DNA of 64,000 nt, from the NCBI GenBank assembly GCA_965247435.1, contig OZ252019.1, forward strand, positions 2,604,001 through 2,668,000, given 5' to 3'. The DNA comes from Ilyomonas sp965247435. GTDB lineage: Bacteria > Bacteroidota > Bacteroidia > Chitinophagales > Chitinophagaceae. The notes under the pieces are model-generated. The model ran no database searches. It had not been told where the DNA came from and saw only the letters and a program-made list of their open reading frames with translations. This document shows, one piece after another, positions 27,181 to 35,780 of the stretch. Numbering within the stretch: the first letter of the stretch is position 1; every line of letters begins with the position of its first letter. The position numbers and the translations under genes were made by a program.

Positions 27181-27189
27181 CGTTTTTTA

Positions 27190-27330
27190 GCATAAATTCT
27201 GAACTGAAAATATAAATATAAAATACTACCAGCGGAAAAAAAGCCATTGGTGCAAACCTTGCATCTAATGGAAGGCAAACTACTCGTACAAACAGTGTTA
27301 GCAAACTGCTAATCATTTTTTTTATTTGGA
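27190..27330. other. Gap with two hairpins before the DUF892 pseudogene
   Basis: An interrupted hairpin lies at 27244-27271 (CCATT/AATGG outside, TGCAA/TTGCA inside). A six-pair stem, TTAGCA/TGCTAA, at 27298-27312 is followed closely by a run of eight T, so it could act as a weak terminator on the plus strand. No intact gene is visible. Confidence 0.35.
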
Positions 27331-27797
27331 TTGAAAGATATTTATCGGGCAGAAAAGCACTCCATAAAAACGTTGACTAAGCTGGAAAAGAAATCTGCCA
27401 GCGGGAAATTGAAAAATGCTTTCAGCCAGCACAGAACGCAAACGGAAGAACTTGCGGTGCGCCTTGGAACAGGTGTTTGTATCAGCTAACATAAAAGCGG
27501 CTACAAAAAAATGTAAAGCTATGGATGGCTTAATACGGGAACCGGAAGATATTATCAGTGAAACCGGGCATAATACAATTACAAGAGATGCGGTATTAAT
27601 TAAGGCTGCCCAAAAAGGTAGAAGATAATAAGATTGTTACTTACGGCGGGTTGGTACAGTTAGCAAAAATAGTAGCCTATACGGAGGCCGCCGCTATATT
27701 GGCGCAAACCCTGCAGGAAGAAAAGGAAAGGGATGAACTGCCAACAAGGGTAGCCGAAAGCAGGATAAATATTCAGGCTGTTGAAGAAGTTAAATAG
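27331..27797 (+). pseudogene. Frameshifted DUF892 (YciE/YciF-like ferritin-like) gene
   Basis: The three plus-strand frames together spell one DUF892 protein of about 155 residues. From 27331, LKDIYRAEKHSIKTLTKLEK gives the first helix. Near 27455-27470 the reading moves to a second frame with EQVFVSANIKAATKKCKAMD and GLIREPEDIISE. At the A run of 27612-27616 it moves again to VEDNKIVTYGGLVQLAKIVA and TEAAAILAQTLQEEKERDEL, ending with TAG at 27795-27797. This is the helix pattern of DUF892 ferritin-like stress proteins (KCKAMEGLI, ITYGTL, AAxLLxQTLxEEKxTD). At least two frameshifts make it non-functional; a third may lie at the lost N-terminus. A perfect terminator still follows it. Confidence 0.85.
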
Positions 27798-27816
27798 CAA
27801 AAGATTTTGAAAATGC

Positions 27817-27845
27817 AGAAAGGCCGGAAAATTTCCGGCCTTTCT
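27817..27845. terminator. Hairpin terminator after the DUF892 pseudogene
   Basis: This is a perfect inverted repeat with 14-base arms built on AGAAAGGCCGGAAA and a single central base. It lies between the DUF892 pseudogene and the end of the convergent DUF2383 gene, so it can serve both strands. The arms themselves supply the T-rich tract. Confidence 0.75.
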
Positions 27846-27876
27846 GTTCTAATAGTTAAAATGCTATCGTAATAAT

Positions 27877-28389
27877 CTAAAAAATAATTCCATAATCAAT
27901 TGTACTGCTGTTATAATTCCGTAACATCTTCAGCTTTACAAAAGCATATAAAAAAGCGTTCAACTGTTCCTGCAAAAGCTTTCGCAGGTCGCCGGCAATT
28001 ATACTATCATTAAGTAATTTTCTAAACTCAGTTATCAGATTTTTTTCTATCTGTGTACACTCATCCAATATCTTATTACTGTCGTCATGCTTCGGCTCGC
28101 CGCCATCTGCAACATCACTTTTATATTCATTATTCAACGAATTAATAGCAGCCGGCTTGCCTTCAAAGACCTGCATTTGCGAAGACAATTCTTTATAAAT
28201 CTGAAATGACTCTGTAGCTAAACCAAACACTACAATCTGCGTTTTACGGTTACTGCACCGTTCAGCAATGTGTTTGAAACCTTTGTTTGCATTTTGAAGT
28301 GAATTTACCAGTACATGCAGCCGGTCTGCTACCTGTATATTTTGCTTGGTAAACTTTCTTTGTGATAGTAGTTGATAATTAGGATTCAT
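27877..28389 (-). CDS. PA2169/DUF2383 family four-helix-bundle protein
   Basis: This is a ferritin-like four-helix-bundle protein of 170 residues, in a family linked to general stress responses but without a proven reaction. It has a first helix VADRLHVLVNSLQNANKGFKH (21 residues, split here as VADRLHVLVN and SLQNANKGFKH) near residue 22. A second helix contains VFGLATESFQIYKELSSQM. An acidic linker (GGEPKHDDSNKI) follows, then two more helices, the last reading LLQEQLNAFLYAFVKLKML. The ATG at 28389 is preferred over a TTG at 28410. It lies opposite the DUF892 pseudogene, another ferritin-like stress family. Confidence 0.65.
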   Translation of the reverse strand: MNPNYQLLSQRKFTKQNIQVADRLHVLVNSLQNANKGFKHIAERCSNRKTQIVVFGLATESFQIYKELSSQMQVFEGKPAAINSLNNEYKSDVADGGEPKHDDSNKILDECTQIEKNLITEFRKLLNDSIIAGDLRKLLQEQLNAFLYAFVKLKMLRNYNSSTIDYGIIF

Positions 28390-28710
28390 AGCGGCAGGCT
28401 TTATATACAATTAACGCGCAATATCTGTACCGTTATCCTGCTAATTTACTGTGTATTTATTACACTAAAGTTAAAAGACAAACTGGATGAATTGACTTTT
28501 AAAAAGATTTTCCTTTTATTAATGAAAAAATTACAGCGGACGCCTTAAAAAACATTCTGAATTAATTGATAATAAGTCTTGTAGAAAATTATCCCCAGCA
28601 AAAAAGCACATATTTATTACCCATTTTTGTGTAAACAAACATTACACAAGCAGGCATCAGGCATTAAAGGCAGGTACGAATTTTGCCAATGCAAGCTTAA
28701 ACAATTACAA
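28390..28710. other. Divergent intergenic region
   Basis: These 321 AT-rich bases separate the DUF2383 gene from the divergent small-protein gene and must contain both promoters. An in-frame TTG at 28627 would extend the plus-strand protein by 28 residues of no recognisable family, so I treat it as non-coding. No exact TAnnTTTG box or strong hairpin was found. Confidence 0.4.
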
Positions 28711-29058
28711 ATGGATAAGCCTAATGAAATGACCAGCTTAAGTACAGTATTAGAAAAACTAAGATTGAAAAAACTGGACAATGAATTCAGGTGGACAGCA
28801 GAAGGCTTTACTGCCGGTAAAAATAAAGCATACAGCCCCGAAGAATTAAAGATTATAAAGACCTATCGTTTTGAAGGCGATTCCGATCCCAGCGATTCAA
28901 GCATCATCTATTTGATAGAAGCTAAGGATGGCCTCGTTGGCTATAGCATAGACGCATACGGCGTATATACCAATCATGAGAACGAAGAAGGTTATGATAA
29001 TTTTGTAAGACAAATTCCCGTAGAGGATAGGGAAGAACAACTGATATTTGAAGTATAG
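28711..29058 (+). CDS. Small conserved protein of the family often labelled phosphoribosylpyrophosphate synthetase
   Basis: This is a soluble protein of 115 residues. The conserved core is SPEELKIIKTYRFEGDSDPS near residues 41-60, followed by SSIIYLIEAKDGLVGYSID and AYGVY. The same pattern occurs in small Bacteroidota proteins that databases often name phosphoribosylpyrophosphate synthetase. No PRPP-synthetase fold or PRPP loop is present, so that name should not be taken as function. The ATG at 28711 is chosen; a second ATG at 28729 is possible. A strong bidirectional terminator follows. The role is unknown. Confidence 0.65.
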   Translation: MDKPNEMTSLSTVLEKLRLKKLDNEFRWTAEGFTAGKNKAYSPEELKIIKTYRFEGDSDPSDSSIIYLIEAKDGLVGYSIDAYGVYTNHENEEGYDNFVRQIPVEDREEQLIFEV

Positions 29059-29087
29059 CCAAATCCTATCCCTTGTTTACGAAAACT

Positions 29088-29127
29088 GAAAACAGGACAC
29101 ACTACAGTATAGTGCAGTCCTGTTTTC
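29088..29127. terminator. Bidirectional terminator between convergent small genes
   Basis: Outer arms GAAAACAGGAC (29088-29098) and GTCCTGTTTTC (29117-29127) pair perfectly, and CACTA/TAGTG pairs inside the loop. A- and T-rich arm ends give a U tract on either strand. It lies between two convergent genes and can end both transcripts. Confidence 0.8.
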
Positions 29128-29142
29128 TCATTTAGTAATTAG

Positions 29143-29424
29143 TTATTTCTTGTTGGCATTTATCTGGTCTCCGCACCACTTTACCAATTCCTCTTCCACT
29201 ATTTCGCCACTATTTTCATTTAATCCCCATTTGTTTTCCCGATCGTCGTAATTTATATAAAAGCTCTGCAAACCTTTCTCCGGGTGCAGCAACACCACAA
29301 AATACCGGCCTGTCGTATCATACTTGTCTTTACTCATAATTACTTCCGGATGAAATGTTGCATACAATGTATCATCGTTGTGCGGGTAGGTGCTTGTGAA
29401 TACAGCATCCTGATAATTAGACAT
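29143..29424 (-). CDS. Hypothetical small protein
   Basis: This is an acidic soluble protein of 93 residues starting MSNYQDAVFTSTYPHNDDTL. I recognise no family. It reads as alternating beta strands (YFVVLLHPEKGLQSFYINYD) with a lysine-rich end. The start is supported by lack of an upstream alternative. The gene shares a terminator with the convergent small-protein gene, and about 190 bases separate it from the end of the TraB/GumN gene. Function unknown. Confidence 0.55.
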   Translation of the reverse strand: MSNYQDAVFTSTYPHNDDTLYATFHPEVIMSKDKYDTTGRYFVVLLHPEKGLQSFYINYDDRENKWGLNENSGEIVEEELVKWCGDQINANKK

Positions 29425-29581
29425 AATTTAAAATTTTAAGCGTTTATAATTCTGTACATATAGTTTTGTATATGATCATCTTAATTAAGCGCAGGTAGTT
29501 ACAAACGTTTTGCAACAAACTCCGTTACTTAATGATGGTAAAGCCTGAAATACAAAGACATACAGGCGTTCTAAAGAATTC

Positions 29582-29610
29582 AAAAAACAGACCAACCAAT
29601 TTCCCGGTCT
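29582..29610 (-). terminator. Likely terminator of the TraB/GumN gene
   Basis: On the minus strand AGACC (29610-29606) pairs with GGTCT (29593-29589) around a 12-base loop, followed by a run of six T. It begins two bases after the stop codon of the upstream gene. The stem is short, so support is moderate. Confidence 0.5.
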
Positions 29611-29611
29611 T

Positions 29612-32600
29612 TTAGTTGTCTCCTGTATAATCGCTGAGATAATTTGTGTAGGCATTATTACCGAAGAAATAAACAGCGCTTCTGCGGACAGAAAACATTA
29701 ATTTTTTTAACTCGTTGTTGAACTGATTTGTCTCCGGTTCACTGTCTGTTATTTTTTTGCCTGTCATTTTTGTAAGTTCATCATTGGTGGAAACCAGTTT
29801 CAGATTAGCCGGCTGCAGGCCGCTGACACCTATTTTCCAGTCTTCGTCTTTACTTAATTTATACCTGAAAAAATAAACATATCCTGTTTCACCTTTCAGG
29901 GTTATTAGCTTTTTGCCCGCCAGTTCGCAGTTTTGAAATTTATCAGCATTCTTATCATTTAGCAACAGCGCCTTTGCAATCAACTCCTGCGATTTAAATT
30001 TTTCAGGATATAGATTTTCTTTACCGATGGCCACTAACTTTTTATATAATACTGACCGGTATTTATCTTTTGAAGCAATGCTGCGCCACAGGGTATCGGG
30101 TATTGCTATATTATGCCGGGCAAGTAACGTAGCCGCATCCAACTGTGTTGCAACATCCTGCGATTGCAACAGTTTACTGAAAAACTGCGGTACGGCCGGG
30201 TTGCTGTTGTAAAACCCGATTAACAGCGTTGCGTAACTGATAATATCGTTATCCTCCTCCTGTTCTTCGTATTGGTAATGCGGGTTGTATTGGTTACGGC
30301 CGCCACCATGTGCATACGCAGGCGCATTATAGCTATCCTCATTATCATCATTTTCTGCTTCATTACTACTTTGCTGCTGCAGCAGTTTATCATCTTTGTT
30401 CTGCTGTTTCTTAAGTTCTGTTTTAGCATCAAAATAGATACGGCTAAAGAAACTGCTGTAGGCTGCAGCCGGCAGATAATTGCTATCTACCAACTGGCGC
30501 AAGAGGCTGTTTACGGGTTCTTTATAATCCTGCAGCGAAGCCAGTTGTAAAAGATCTGGAAATAATCTCTTTGAAAGTGTCAGCGAATCTCCTATTAAAT
30601 TAAAGAGGGCTGAATATTGGTTTTTATCATCAAATACCGGCGGATCCTGCAGCAGCAGGTCTTTTAGTGAATCGTAAGCCTCACTTGTTTGCAAACGGGC
30701 AAGCGCAAGTACCGCTTCATTCTGAAAATAGCTTGTGTCGGCCGTTCGCCGGTATAATTGCAGCAGGTAGGTGGTTACATCCCGCACGCAACTGCTATCT
30801 TTTATATATCCTAACTCGTGAATAAAGCCACTTTTTTTATCAAAATAATTTTTGTCTTTGTACTTCGAAGATGCGATTATATTCTTCAAAGCAGGCAGCG
30901 CTTTACAGGTATAATTAATATTGGCAGCCGCATCGGCGGCCGCTTTTTGAATTGCAGAATCTTTGCTTTGATAATCTTTAAAAAACAGCGGCAGCTTATC
31001 CTCAAAAACAGAACTGCCTTTTATGCGGTTATCAATTTGAAAAGTTGTAAAGAAGGAGGTAAGAAAACTGCCGGGTTCACCTACCGTATCCGCAAGCGCA
31101 GTTATCTGAAAAAGCCTGTTCTTCCGCAGCAGGTACCAGGTAGTAATTTGTCGTACGGTATTGGTATCGCCTATAATCAACTTATAACCTACCGTAGAAT
31201 CTTTGAGTGAAAAGAATTCTTTTTTCTTTATAACCATCTGTTTATACTGATCAAGGTCTAATTGCTTATTCCAGAAAGCTGCCGTATCGGTGCTAAAATA
31301 ATATTTTGGAAAAATAGTAGCGTTAACAAGTACCGCTTCTCCGGTAGAGTCGTTTTGAAAGAAAGCAGTTTTGTCTTTGTTCCAGTAAGCGGCATACGCA
31401 TTAACCTGCCGTAAAAAATCTTCGCTTGTAGCCTCATATATCATGCGCTGTACAAAAGTGTCCAGGGCAGGTTTTACCGGCGTTTGAACGGTGTAATGCA
31501 GGGAGGTATCAGCAAATACCGCGGGCTTGTCGTAATAAAAGCCGGTAAAGAGAAAAGAAGCAAAAAAAGGTTCCGCATTATACTGCCTGTTTTTGGTAGT
31601 AACTGCGGCCAGGTAGTAATGCGCTCCCCTTAATATTGCTCTTGCAAAAATGCTGTTACCATTTTTTAAAAGAAACCGCATGTTGAGCGCATGATAACCG
31701 CTTACGATTGCAAAGCTGCGCGCCACCTCTCTGTCCACTATCTCGCTTTGCTTTATACTTTCTTCTATCAGCGAAAGGTCAAAAGTATCTTCCTCTATAA
31801 AGTTGTAGTTGTTTACTGTTTTCTTCCACACAATGTATGCATCGCCGGTAGCCGTGTCAACAGCTTCGCACTCCAGTACCGGAATATGGTCGCTGCCGGT
31901 TTTATCTATGGTTGTATAGGGCGCCTGCGGAAAGGCAACTGCAAAGCCACCGGCTTTGCTGGTATAGTTTTGCGGGTGCTGCAGGTTGCTTTGTATAATG
32001 ATAGAATTAAAAAAAGTATCCGCTTCCGCTCCGCTGATATACTCTTCGTTCCCGCTCATTTTAAAAACCAGCACTTCAAAAGGTGTAACTATAATATTGT
32101 ACCGTTGCATATCGCCGCGCCGGGTTCGGTTTACAATATCAAAACCCGGATAACCGTTTTTTATAATTGCTGTTTTCTTTAAAATTTTACCCGGAATATT
32201 TTCATATAACAGGCTGTCTGTTTTTTGCAATACCTCTTTGGTATCCTGGCCATACAGGGCAGCGTGCGTTTTTACACGCGTAAGCATGTAATACGTGCCG
32301 TTGTCCATGTCGGCGTATTGCCAGCTATCATTCAGGCTCTGCCGGCTGTCTGTACGCTTAAACAGCGGGCCGGGCAATTGCATTTGAATAAAGCCATCGC
32401 CTGTACTGGCCTTATTAAATGTAACCGGCACCCGCATTTTATCAATCGCATCTTTTTTATCCGCATCGCGGTCGGCCATATAAAGCGGCCGCAGGGTATA
32501 ACCTTTTTTGCGCAGCAATTCTATCACGCCCCGCTTGCCCGGCAGGTGGGCGGCGCCAACGCCTACAAATAGAGAATGGTGGTGTAAAATGGTATCTATC

Positions 32601-33349
32601 GAATTTGCCTGTACCTCATTGCGCTTATAAAGAAAGATTTCTGTGAAAGCAGCCGAGCTGTATTCGTATTTTTCCAGCGAATCAAGCATGTCCAGGTCGC
32701 CACGGCGGTAGGCATCCTGAATTTTTTTCTGGATGTCGTACATATTTTCATCACCCGGATCCGCATGTTTTTTAATACGTTCTTTGGCGGCTTCCTGGTA
32801 AGCCTCAAACACCATACGCTGCGACTGGTAATAATCTTCTACCCCTGCTGCCAGCTTACCCAGCTTCCTGCCTGTTTGATAAATATACAGATCGAGGTAC
32901 GTATTTTCTTCATAGTCTTCCTGTACGCGGCTGGTGCGGTAGAGCAGCCCGTTTATTTGCGTAGGCTGGTCGGTTAGCGCGGCACGCAGGTTGTCTTCAT
33001 AGTTGTTGAACTGAAAAGATTTTTCGTTGAGGTAATCGTTGGCGCCATTGGTCATATAACTCTTAATGGCATATTGCGCCTCATTCATCTGCATCATATC
33101 GCGCTGCCAGAAATAAGGGTTTTGCTCCAGCGCCACTACATCTACCGATTGTAATGCCGTATAAAAAGAATCGCTGAGATGAAACACCATTTTATTACTT
33201 ACATGCATAGTACCAAAGAGATACGATGGCTTTTGCAGGCCATTGCCGGTAATTTCCCAAAAAAGGCTTGGATATTTTTTTTGCTGCGCAAAAACGGACA
33301 GGCCGGGCAATAAAAACAGCAATACGATAAAAAATTTTCTCATGATCAT
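29612..33349 (-). CDS. Large exported TraB/GumN family protein with HEAT-like C-terminal region
   Basis: This is a protein of 1245 residues with a signal peptide (MRKFFIVLLFLLPGLSVFAQ). Residues about 25-300 form a TraB/GumN domain: SYLFGTMHVSNKMVF carries the conserved GTxH, and VGVGAAHLPGKRGVIELLRK carries the C-terminal His-containing motif. These are candidate metal-binding or protease-like residues. A long middle region (about 320-820) reads as beta-rich repeats, with a similar segment twice (ITTWYLLRKNRLFQITALAD late). Residues about 850-1140 read as helical HEAT-like repeats, with a charged low-complexity insert (QQQSSNEAENDDNEDSYN). The usual TraB/GumN protein is about 300 residues, so this one is exceptionally long. 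ATG codons at 33349 and 33343 are both possible starts. The substrate is unknown. Confidence 0.8.
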   Translation of the reverse strand: MIMRKFFIVLLFLLPGLSVFAQQKKYPSLFWEITGNGLQKPSYLFGTMHVSNKMVFHLSDSFYTALQSVDVVALEQNPYFWQRDMMQMNEAQYAIKSYMTNGANDYLNEKSFQFNNYEDNLRAALTDQPTQINGLLYRTSRVQEDYEENTYLDLYIYQTGRKLGKLAAGVEDYYQSQRMVFEAYQEAAKERIKKHADPGDENMYDIQKKIQDAYRRGDLDMLDSLEKYEYSSAAFTEIFLYKRNEVQANSIDTILHHHSLFVGVGAAHLPGKRGVIELLRKKGYTLRPLYMADRDADKKDAIDKMRVPVTFNKASTGDGFIQMQLPGPLFKRTDSRQSLNDSWQYADMDNGTYYMLTRVKTHAALYGQDTKEVLQKTDSLLYENIPGKILKKTAIIKNGYPGFDIVNRTRRGDMQRYNIIVTPFEVLVFKMSGNEEYISGAEADTFFNSIIIQSNLQHPQNYTSKAGGFAVAFPQAPYTTIDKTGSDHIPVLECEAVDTATGDAYIVWKKTVNNYNFIEEDTFDLSLIEESIKQSEIVDREVARSFAIVSGYHALNMRFLLKNGNSIFARAILRGAHYYLAAVTTKNRQYNAEPFFASFLFTGFYYDKPAVFADTSLHYTVQTPVKPALDTFVQRMIYEATSEDFLRQVNAYAAYWNKDKTAFFQNDSTGEAVLVNATIFPKYYFSTDTAAFWNKQLDLDQYKQMVIKKKEFFSLKDSTVGYKLIIGDTNTVRQITTWYLLRKNRLFQITALADTVGEPGSFLTSFFTTFQIDNRIKGSSVFEDKLPLFFKDYQSKDSAIQKAAADAAANINYTCKALPALKNIIASSKYKDKNYFDKKSGFIHELGYIKDSSCVRDVTTYLLQLYRRTADTSYFQNEAVLALARLQTSEAYDSLKDLLLQDPPVFDDKNQYSALFNLIGDSLTLSKRLFPDLLQLASLQDYKEPVNSLLRQLVDSNYLPAAAYSSFFSRIYFDAKTELKKQQNKDDKLLQQQSSNEAENDDNEDSYNAPAYAHGGGRNQYNPHYQYEEQEEDNDIISYATLLIGFYNSNPAVPQFFSKLLQSQDVATQLDAATLLARHNIAIPDTLWRSIASKDKYRSVLYKKLVAIGKENLYPEKFKSQELIAKALLLNDKNADKFQNCELAGKKLITLKGETGYVYFFRYKLSKDEDWKIGVSGLQPANLKLVSTNDELTKMTGKKITDSEPETNQFNNELKKLMFSVRRSAVYFFGNNAYTNYLSDYTGDN

Positions 33350-33535
33350 TCAATTAAGACACCCATTCAATTTGCGTCAATCTTACTGCTTTTCAATCAG
33401 ATTATCTAATTGTATAAAAAATAATTTACAGATAATGTTTTGCTGGAACAGCTAAACTTAAAAAGGCAAAGCGAACTGAGAAAAAGCCAGATGAGAGACA
33501 TAGCGACAGGCATTTCCGAATTTTTTTGAAGTCTG

Positions 33536-35431
33536 TTAAAATACGCTATTGGTGTAGTCGGCGTTCATTTGTATAATATCCGGAGCCCGCACATAGCTTG
33601 TGTTGTAGCGGAAGCGAAGATTGATGGTGCCCGTAAATTTAAACTGGTTGTTACCTTCAAGCCGGCGGGGAAAATAAACAAAGCGAAACTCCATGGTGCC
33701 AAAGATCAGGTTTTCATTTCTTGTGCGTACGCCGCCGCCGATACCACTGTAAAAATTACTTTTGGATAAACTTTGTTTTTCGGGAGTAAGCCAGGAAAAG
33801 TCGGCAAATGCAAAAGGGGAAAACTGAAACCCAAAAGCGCGGTATTTAAGAAATACAAACGTCTCCGTATGCAGGCTCAGGCGGCGATCGCCAAGTATAG
33901 AATCATTCACGAAATAGCGTAAGCCAAAAGGGTTGTTTATTTTAAGTTCTTCAAGCGTGTGGCGATTTAATTGCCGCGTATAACTCAAACGAAAATACTG
34001 GCGTAATTTAAAGTTGTTCATTACATACAGGCGGCTAAAAAAACTGGTGCCTAACAGTACACCGGCATCCTCCATTCTCCCTTTATTCCAAAAACCGCCG
34101 GCACGGGCAAAGTATTGTACAAAATCGCCGGCGCCATTAAAGCGGTAAAAGTTGGCATCCACGCCATTGTACAATCTCGATAGTTGCAATTGCTTGTACC
34201 AACCGGTGGTAATGGCTACATTATAGCCGGTAGGAATATCCTCCGTAGTACCAAAGCCATAGAGATAATTGGTTTTATAAAAGTTTTGTTTAAAAAAAGT
34301 AAACTGCGTAAGTATGCCGGACTTATCGTTGAACCATTGATTGTACTGGTCGCCAATCTGGAAAGGCAGTTTTTTAAAATCGTTGTTGAAATACCGGATG
34401 CCAACAAATTTACGGTCGCGCATGCTATTATTAGCCAGCAGTTTTTTTACGCCTAAGTTGTAGCCAACCCATGCGTCTATTATGTTGTAGTGATATTTAT
34501 AAAAAAAGCTGTCCGGCTGCAGGTAATCGTTGCTCGACTGGTTGTTGCCTAGCGTCAATCCGCCGGCAAAGCGGGAATAAGCGGATACCAGCGGCCGGTC
34601 GAGACGGATTAATGCTGCATGTTCATTAGAATAACTCCTGCTCAGGTTTTTGTTGAACTGACTGAAAGTAACAGTTGCATCTACAAACGAATGCGCAAAA
34701 CTGTTGATACTGTACAGCACAGCAGTGCCAAATCTTGGGGCGCGGTCCTTCTCGTAGAGGCCGGTTACCTGCAGCTTCTGGCCCGTACCTAATATATTTT
34801 CTTCACTGGCTTTCAGCTTTACTTTAGACGAAGAAAAGTTGCTGACAGAGCCATTGATACTGAACAAATCTTTGGTTACTACTATCAGGTCAATTGAATC
34901 TGAACCCGGTATATTTTTCACCAGGATACGGGCATCCTGTATATAGTTGAGGGAGCGGAGATAGCGTTCGTTTTCTGCCAGTACATACACATTCAGCGGT
35001 GTATTTTCCTGGATAAACAAATTATTCCTTATCTGCCAGGCGCGTGTATCGCGGTGCAGGTTGCTAAGGATACGGGTACCAAAATAAGTACTGCCCTTTG
35101 CCGTATCGGTAAACGTTTTTTCAAAACCAAATTTCCTGACCTCAATGTGCCGGATGATCTTACCCTTGTAGGGCACAAACTGCACTTCCGCTTTGGCTAC
35201 CAGCGAAGGCATAATCGGCGTTGAGGCGGTATCGGGATGTTTCTTTCGCATCACCTTAAATACAGAAAGGAAAATATTGCGTTTGCGCTTAGCAATCAAT
35301 GTATCATGTTTGGCTATTGCACTATCAGTATGCGTATATTTTTTATCGCGTTTGCTTTCCTTTTTCTGGGCGGTGCACAATGCACTGCTGCAAAGCAGCG
35401 CCACTAATAACGGGATACGCACAACAGCCAT
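33536..35431 (-). CDS. Omp85/BamA-like outer-membrane protein with POTRA-like domain
   Basis: This is a probable outer-membrane barrel of about 631 residues. A signal peptide (MAVVRIPLLVALLCSSALCT) is followed by a basic linker. One POTRA-like domain follows at about residues 95-200 (GKIIRHIEVRKFGFEKTF, ENTPLNVYVLAENERYLRSL, SIDLIVVTKDLFSI). A long series of beta strands comes next, with aromatic ends such as GYNLGVKKLLANN. The frame is open up to 35563, but the ATG at 35431 starts the signal peptide. The normal BamA has five POTRA domains, so this is a reduced, BamA- or TamA-like relative rather than the main assembly factor. Partner and cargo are unknown. Confidence 0.75.
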   Translation of the reverse strand: MAVVRIPLLVALLCSSALCTAQKKESKRDKKYTHTDSAIAKHDTLIAKRKRNIFLSVFKVMRKKHPDTASTPIMPSLVAKAEVQFVPYKGKIIRHIEVRKFGFEKTFTDTAKGSTYFGTRILSNLHRDTRAWQIRNNLFIQENTPLNVYVLAENERYLRSLNYIQDARILVKNIPGSDSIDLIVVTKDLFSINGSVSNFSSSKVKLKASEENILGTGQKLQVTGLYEKDRAPRFGTAVLYSINSFAHSFVDATVTFSQFNKNLSRSYSNEHAALIRLDRPLVSAYSRFAGGLTLGNNQSSNDYLQPDSFFYKYHYNIIDAWVGYNLGVKKLLANNSMRDRKFVGIRYFNNDFKKLPFQIGDQYNQWFNDKSGILTQFTFFKQNFYKTNYLYGFGTTEDIPTGYNVAITTGWYKQLQLSRLYNGVDANFYRFNGAGDFVQYFARAGGFWNKGRMEDAGVLLGTSFFSRLYVMNNFKLRQYFRLSYTRQLNRHTLEELKINNPFGLRYFVNDSILGDRRLSLHTETFVFLKYRAFGFQFSPFAFADFSWLTPEKQSLSKSNFYSGIGGGVRTRNENLIFGTMEFRFVYFPRRLEGNNQFKFTGTINLRFRYNTSYVRAPDIIQMNADYTNSVF

Positions 35432-35754
35432 CCTGTTTGTACCGGCACGCCGGAACACCTGGTACACCAGCCTGCAAAGCATCCCGCTGAAGCGCGCAAC
35501 GCCGGGATGCATCATTACAATTGCATCATTACGAACGTCAGATTTATAGAATAATACAGGCATTCAGCAAACAAATAGAATTTTTTATAAACAGCAGGTT
35601 TAATTATACTCAGTACCTATTCAATTTTTAATCCAGCCGGCAGCGGCAGCAATGTACCAAGATATGCTATCAGAATGATACTTCGCAATAACCTGTTTGT
35701 AAAACGTATATTGGTAAGTTTTTGTTATTAGCATAAAACCCAAAAATTCATTAA

Positions 35755-35762
35755 TAAATTTG
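35755..35762 (+). promoter_or_regulatory. -7 box (TAAATTTG) upstream of mqnE
   Basis: This is an exact match to TAnnTTTG, 18 bases before the mqnE ATG. A matching -33 TTG at normal spacing is not obvious. The gap to the divergent outer-membrane gene is AT-rich. Confidence 0.5.
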
Positions 35763-35780
35763 CATTCAAATTGATTAGCA

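Noticed and set aside
28711..29058. Phosphoribosylpyrophosphate synthetase
   Set aside because: Database naming of similar small proteins suggests this, but at 115 residues it has no PRPP-synthetase domain or PRPP-binding loop.
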